Below, piece by piece: positions 12,809 through 16,386 of a DNA stretch of 16,386 nucleotides (positions within the stretch are counted from its first letter, which is position 1; the number at the start of each line of letters is the position of its first letter). Below the pieces are notes generated by a model. The model was not told the DNA's origin, ran no database searches, and saw nothing but the letters and a program-made list of their open reading frames with translations. Source of the DNA: Clostridiales bacterium (GTDB lineage Bacteria > Bacillota > Clostridia > Oscillospirales > CAG-382); the NCBI GenBank assembly GCA_003343885.1, contig QAKH01000007.1:1-16386 (forward strand), read 5' to 3'. The position numbers were made by a program, and so were the translations under genes.

Positions 12809-13444
12809 ATGAACCGGATATCAGTTGAGTATGAGCAAGGGCTCTGCCCGGAAAATTCGATAATGTGCGGCGTTGACGAGGCAGGGAGAGGTCCGCTTGT
12901 CGGAAGAGTATATGCCGCCGCCGTCATACTCGGCGAAAAAATAACCTCAATGCCTGAGTTTGAAACTCTGAATGATTCTAAAAAACTTACCGAAAAAAAA
13001 AGAAACCTCCTTGCCGACATCATAAAACAAAACGCAGTAAGCTATTGCGTTTCCTACGCCGAAGTGGAAGAAATTGAAAAACTGAATATTCTCGGCGCAG
13101 CAATACTTGCTATGAACCGTGCCGTCGAAGGACTTTCCGTAAAAGCGGATTTTGCATTGATTGACGGAAATTATACAAAAGGTATCCTTATCCCGTGTAA
13201 AAATGTCGTGAAAGGCGACTCGCTCTGCCCGAGTATCGCCGCAGCATCCATACTCGCAAAAACCGAGCGTGATAAGTATTGCGTAGAATATTTGGATAAA
13301 AATTACCCCGAGTACGGCTTCGCCACACATAAAGGATACGGAACCGCCGCTCACTATGAGGCTGTAAAAAAACATGGGCTTTGTCCCGAACACAGAAAAA
13401 GCTTCTTTAAAAAATATTTCGAAAAACACGGTCATACGCTATGA
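12809..13444 (+). CDS. rnhB: Ribonuclease HII
   Basis: RNase HII cuts the RNA strand of RNA-DNA hybrids and starts removal of single ribonucleotides misincorporated in DNA. The 211 residues carry the family start motif CGVDEAGRGPLVG (20-32; Asp23, Glu24). The third acidic residue is in ALIDGN (Asp119) and the fourth in VVKGDSLCPSIAAASI (Asp137). KTERDKY (151-157) and YGFATHKGYGT (169-179) are also typical. GAGG at 12799-12802 is correctly spaced from the ATG. It is the first gene of a tight four-gene run, and its stop overlaps the start of yraN by four bases (ATGA), implying translational coupling. No convincing promoter was found in the repeat-rich region before it. Confidence 0.97.
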   Translation: MNRISVEYEQGLCPENSIMCGVDEAGRGPLVGRVYAAAVILGEKITSMPEFETLNDSKKLTEKKRNLLADIIKQNAVSYCVSYAEVEEIEKLNILGAAILAMNRAVEGLSVKADFALIDGNYTKGILIPCKNVVKGDSLCPSIAAASILAKTERDKYCVEYLDKNYPEYGFATHKGYGTAAHYEAVKKHGLCPEHRKSFFKKYFEKHGHTL

Positions 13445-13845
13445 ATACTCTTAATATATCAAAAAGAGCCGCCGGAAAAGCCGGAGAAGATTACGCGGCA
13501 AAAATACTTGAAGCAAACGGCTGCCGGATTTTGTGCAGAAATTACACAGGTCTGAACGGTGAAATTGATATAATAGCCGAGGACGGAGCATATATTTTAT
13601 TTACAGAGGTAAAACTGCGCCGATTTTTGACGCAAAAACCTGCCCTCGCCGTGGATAATAAAAAAATGTTGCACATTGTTAATACTGCTAATGAATTTTT
13701 ATGCGAATATAAGGACAATAATTATTTATCCTCTCTTTCTGTCCGTTTTGACATATTCGAGGTGTTTTGCAGTAAAGGAAAAATTGTCGGGTATAATCTT
13801 ATCCCGGACGCTTTTTCTCCTGCAAAACCAGACATTAACAAATAG
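13441..13845 (+). CDS. yraN: YraN family (UPF0102) nuclease-fold protein
   Basis: This 134-residue protein belongs to UPF0102, which has a restriction-endonuclease-like fold. Visible are GKAGEDYAAKILEANG (12-27) and the PD-(D/E)xK-type core GEIDIIAEDGAYILFTEVKLR (40-60, with Glu41, Asp43, Glu56 and Lys58). The C-terminal segment about 101-118 (VRFDIFEVF onward) is also typical. The molecular function is unproven; DNA repair or Holliday-junction-related roles have been proposed for the family. Its ATG overlaps the rnhB stop, an association common in Bacillota. The M19 peptidase gene starts 15 bp later. Confidence 0.93.
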   Translation: MNTLNISKRAAGKAGEDYAAKILEANGCRILCRNYTGLNGEIDIIAEDGAYILFTEVKLRRFLTQKPALAVDNKKMLHIVNTANEFLCEYKDNNYLSSLSVRFDIFEVFCSKGKIVGYNLIPDAFSPAKPDINK

Positions 13846-13860
13846 CGGAAAAGGAATATT

Positions 13861-14808
13861 ATGAATTACTTTGATTTACACTGCGATACAGCATACGAGA
13901 TGTACGCAAAAAAACAGCCACTGTCTTGTAACTCTCTTGCGGTAAGCCTTGACGGATTTGACTCGTATGAAAAGAAAGTTCAGATTTTTGCGGTCTGGTC
14001 CGAAAATGAAAAGCCTGCCGGCGATGTTTACTCTGACTTCTTTAAGATTTTTGACAACTTAAAGCAGGAAATTGATAAAAACTCGGACCGCGCCGTGCTG
14101 TGTACCGACGCTGCAGCTCTTGTAAGCGATGATAAACGCCTCAAAATTATACCGGCGGTAGAGGGCGCAAGACTTTTGGAGGACGATTTGTCCCGCCTTG
14201 AAATGCTCAGGGAAAAAGGCGTACGAGTGCTTGTTCCGGCCTGGAAAGGAGTAACGCCCGTAAGCGGAGCGTTTGACACAGATACCGGACTTACCGAGCT
14301 TGGATACAAAATGGTGGAGAAATGCGAGGAGTTGGGAATAATTCTCGACGTTTCGCATCTGTCCGAAAAAGGATTTTGGGATCTTGCAAATGTTGCAAAA
14401 AAGCCGTTTATAGCCTCTCACTCGAACGCTATGACGGTATGTAATCACCCGAGAAATCTTTCCGACACACAGTTAAGGACAATTGTTTCTCATGGCGGAA
14501 TAGCCGGAATAAATCTTGTTAAGGAGCACCTGTCAAAGGCATTAACGGCAGAAAATCCCGAAGGTTTTGACTTTGATAAAGTCCTTGAAACAATAGTAAA
14601 ACACCTTCTGCATTTTATGGAAAAAGGCTGCGAAAAAAATGTGTGCCTTGGCTGTGACCTTGACGGAACAAGCCCGATAAAAGGACTTGAAAAGGTTTCT
14701 GATATAGCAAATATAGCAAAGTATATGCGCTCGCACGGAGCGTCCGCATCACTTGTCGACGATATTTTCTACAATAACGCATTTTCGTTTTTTGCACGAA
14801 ATTTGTGA
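13861..14808 (+). CDS. M19 family membrane-dipeptidase-like zinc peptidase
   Basis: A 315-residue metallopeptidase of the renal-dipeptidase family, which hydrolyses dipeptides and in bacteria often takes D-residue-containing substrates. Metal-site residues can be read in FDLHCDT (His7, Asp9), AVEGARLL (Glu101), LDVSHLS (His166) and IASHSNA (His187). The NHPRNLSD block (195-202) and GCDLDG (264-269, with an Asp expected to contact metal) complete the pattern. No signal peptide is visible, so it should be cytoplasmic. It sits 15 bp after yraN and 35 bp before thrC, so cotranscription is likely. The substrate cannot be told from sequence; peptide scavenging or cell-wall peptide turnover are both possible. 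Confidence 0.94.
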   Translation: MNYFDLHCDTAYEMYAKKQPLSCNSLAVSLDGFDSYEKKVQIFAVWSENEKPAGDVYSDFFKIFDNLKQEIDKNSDRAVLCTDAAALVSDDKRLKIIPAVEGARLLEDDLSRLEMLREKGVRVLVPAWKGVTPVSGAFDTDTGLTELGYKMVEKCEELGIILDVSHLSEKGFWDLANVAKKPFIASHSNAMTVCNHPRNLSDTQLRTIVSHGGIAGINLVKEHLSKALTAENPEGFDFDKVLETIVKHLLHFMEKGCEKNVCLGCDLDGTSPIKGLEKVSDIANIAKYMRSHGASASLVDDIFYNNAFSFFARNL

Positions 14809-14843
14809 TAATAACATAAACTTAAAATAAAGGAATGAAAAAA

Positions 14844-16328
14844 ATGAACTATTTCAGCACCAGAAGCTCTTTGAAAAACGATCCTAAAACAGCATCTCAG
14901 GTAATAAAGCAGGGCCTTGCCGACGACGGCGGTCTTTTCATGCCCGAAAGCATACCGCACATAAGCATGGACTTTATTAAAAGCCTTTGCGATAAAGATT
15001 ACTGCACCCGTGCGGCGGAAATTCTTTCCCTGTTTCTTACTGATTACACATACGATGAGCTTTTGAAGTGTGCGAACAAAGCATATACGGAAAGCTTTGA
15101 CGGTCCGGCGGCACCCGTAAGCATGATGACCGGAGATGACATACGTATTCTCGAGCTGTGGCACGGTCCGACATGCGCGTTTAAGGATATGGCGCTGCAA
15201 ATTATGCCGAGACTTTTGTCGCTTGCGCTTGGCAAAACCAACGAGCACAGAACGGCTCACATACTCGTAGCTACTTCTGGAGATACCGGAAAAGCGGCGC
15301 TTGAGGGATATAAGGACGTGGATCAGGTAAAAATCACTGTATTTTATCCTGTACACGGAGTCAGCCGCATGCAGAAACTGCAGATGGCGACGCAGGAAGG
15401 AAAAAATGTCAATGTTGTGGCGATAGACGGTAACTTTGACGACGCACAGACCGGAGTAAAGCAGATATTTTCCGATCCTGAAGCGGCAAAGAAGCTTGAC
15501 GAGCAGGGTATGTTCCTTTCAAGCGCGAACTCGATAAACTGGGGAAGACTTGCTCCGCAGATAGTTTACTACGTTTCCGCATACTGTGATTTGGTAAACG
15601 AGAAGGATATAGAACTCGGCGACGAGATAAATGTAACCGTACCTACCGGAAATTTCGGCAATATTTTCGCAGCGTACATAGCAAAGCTTATGGGACTGCC
15701 TGTAAACAAGTTTATATGTGCGTCCAACCGCAACAACATATTGACGGATTTCTTAAATACCGGAGTATATGACCGCAACCGTAAATTTTACACAACCATG
15801 TCGCCGTCGATGGACATACTTATTTCGTCCAATCTTGAAAGACTGCTTTATTTGATGGCAGGACCTGAGAAGACAAAGAAGTGGATGGGCGAGCTTGCCG
15901 AGAGCGGAAAGTACGCAGTAGATGAGGAAGTATTTGCGAAGATAAAGGAAAACTTCTGTGCGTACTACTGTGATGAGGAAAACTGTGCGGCTACTATAAA
16001 GAGTTATTTTGACAGATATTCATATCTGTGCGACACGCACACAGCCGTTGCACTGTATGCGGCAGAAAGCTTTATAAAGGAATATCCGACAGGGCTTAAG
16101 AATGTTGTTGCGTCCACCGCAAGTCCCTATAAGTTTGCCGCCGACGTTATGCGCTGCCTTGGAAAAGATGTGGAAAATAAGTCTGATGAGCAGGTTCTTT
16201 CCGAGCTCAGCTCTTACAGCAAGACCGAGATTCCCCGCCCGCTCGCCGAGCTGTTTAAGAAGGATGTCCGTTTCTCTGTGACTATTCCGGCAAACAAAGA
16301 CTGCATGCTTTCTGAGGTTCTTAAATAA
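14844..16328 (+). CDS. thrC: Threonine synthase
   Basis: This PLP enzyme converts O-phosphohomoserine to threonine, the last step of threonine biosynthesis. ATG at 14844 is preferred over the in-frame ATG at 14835 because AAAGGA (14829-14834) directly abuts the latter but is correctly spaced for the former; the product then starts MNYFSTRSS, as usual for the family. Counting from 14844, PLP Lys114 is in CAFKDMAL, the phosphate-binding motif LVATSGDTGKAA is at about 141-152, and SANSINWGRLAPQ follows. The length of 494 residues fits the longer fungal/Gram-negative-type class. It is the last gene of the rnhB-yraN-M19 run. No hom or thrB is nearby and no T-box or other leader precedes it. A post-stop module begins four bases after its stop. 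Confidence 0.97.
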   Translation: MNYFSTRSSLKNDPKTASQVIKQGLADDGGLFMPESIPHISMDFIKSLCDKDYCTRAAEILSLFLTDYTYDELLKCANKAYTESFDGPAAPVSMMTGDDIRILELWHGPTCAFKDMALQIMPRLLSLALGKTNEHRTAHILVATSGDTGKAALEGYKDVDQVKITVFYPVHGVSRMQKLQMATQEGKNVNVVAIDGNFDDAQTGVKQIFSDPEAAKKLDEQGMFLSSANSINWGRLAPQIVYYVSAYCDLVNEKDIELGDEINVTVPTGNFGNIFAAYIAKLMGLPVNKFICASNRNNILTDFLNTGVYDRNRKFYTTMSPSMDILISSNLERLLYLMAGPEKTKKWMGELAESGKYAVDEEVFAKIKENFCAYYCDEENCAATIKSYFDRYSYLCDTHTAVALYAAESFIKEYPTGLKNVVASTASPYKFAADVMRCLGKDVENKSDEQVLSELSSYSKTEIPRPLAELFKKDVRFSVTIPANKDCMLSEVLK

Positions 16329-16332
16329 ATTA

Positions 16333-16356
16333 TATGGGGCTCTGCCCCAAACCCCG
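16333..16356 (+). repeat. Post-stop module after thrC
   Basis: TATGGGGCTCTGCCCC then AAACCCCG begins four bases after the TAA. It is a perfect match to 12188-12211. It leads directly into the palindrome at 16357-16379. Confidence 0.8.
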
Positions 16357-16379
16357 CACGCTTTTTTGAAAAAAGCGTG
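16357..16379. terminator. 11-bp palindrome after thrC, second stem of the module
   Basis: CACGCTTTTTT (16357-16367) is the exact reverse complement of AAAAAAGCGTG (16369-16379), with one G at the centre. In RNA the apex pairs would open to form a loop. It lies about 30 bp past the thrC stop and is probably where the operon transcript ends. The T-run is in the left arm and the bases after the stem are GAAAAA, so it is not a standard intrinsic terminator on this strand. Confidence 0.5.
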
Positions 16380-16386
16380 GGAAAAA

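Noticed and set aside
13441..13444. Possible frameshift between rnhB and yraN
   Set aside because: Both proteins are full length with complete motifs; the ATGA overlap is ordinary translational coupling.
14809..14843. T-box or riboswitch leader before thrC
   Set aside because: The gap is only 35 bp and thrC follows the peptidase gene in an operon; there is no room or motif for a leader RNA.

Overview
The window looks like the replication-origin-proximal part of a low-to-mid GC Bacillota chromosome. It is most likely a clostridial anaerobe (Clostridia, perhaps the Oscillospirales side, which is an inference). Supporting signs are the linked yybS-gdpP pair, the SD-led genes with occasional GTG and TTG starts, a soj-type ParA, clostridial-type threonine synthase and topoisomerase A proteins, and above all a Bacillus-type unwinding region just upstream of dnaN. 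No rRNA, tRNA, CRISPR array or transposase gene was found.

Layout: (1) 1-289 is gene-free and built of repeat modules. (2) 290-4328 is a leftward block of yybS, gdpP (c-di-AMP phosphodiesterase) and parA. (3) 4329-4558 is a divergent control region with two near-mirror sigma-A-type promoters sharing a TTGCAA -35 box. (4) 4559-8504 runs rightward: a membrane histidine kinase without a response regulator, recR, and a DHHW-family membrane-anchored protein. (5) 8505-8778 is a strong oriC candidate: DnaA-like boxes spaced in about 11-bp multiples, an abutting box pair, a C cluster, five CTA triplets (DnaA-trio, 3'-GAT-5' on the complement) and an AT-rich stretch. (6) 8779-12184 holds dnaN and a ParC-like topoisomerase A subunit. 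(7) 12185-12808 is about 620 bp of hairpin-rich repeats related to those at 1-289. (8) 12809-16328 is a compact apparent operon: rnhB, yraN, an M19 dipeptidase and thrC. (9) The last 58 bases are again a repeat module.

How the genes fit: replication, repair and chromosome management dominate (oriC, clamp, topoisomerase, RecR, RNase HII, YraN, ParA), with c-di-AMP turnover next door. The usual neighbours dnaA, recF, gyrB/parE, parB, rplI and dnaB are absent, so the ancestral origin region seems to have been broken up.

The least expected material is the repeat system. A post-stop module (a GGGGC-TCT-GCCCC hairpin, an AAACCCCG linker, then a hairpin of variable stem) sits 3 to 9 nt after three different stop codons. 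A separate ~106-bp unit occurs three times with an 11-nt loop of conserved start and a stem carrying four compensatory base-pair changes. This argues that structure, not sequence, is being conserved.
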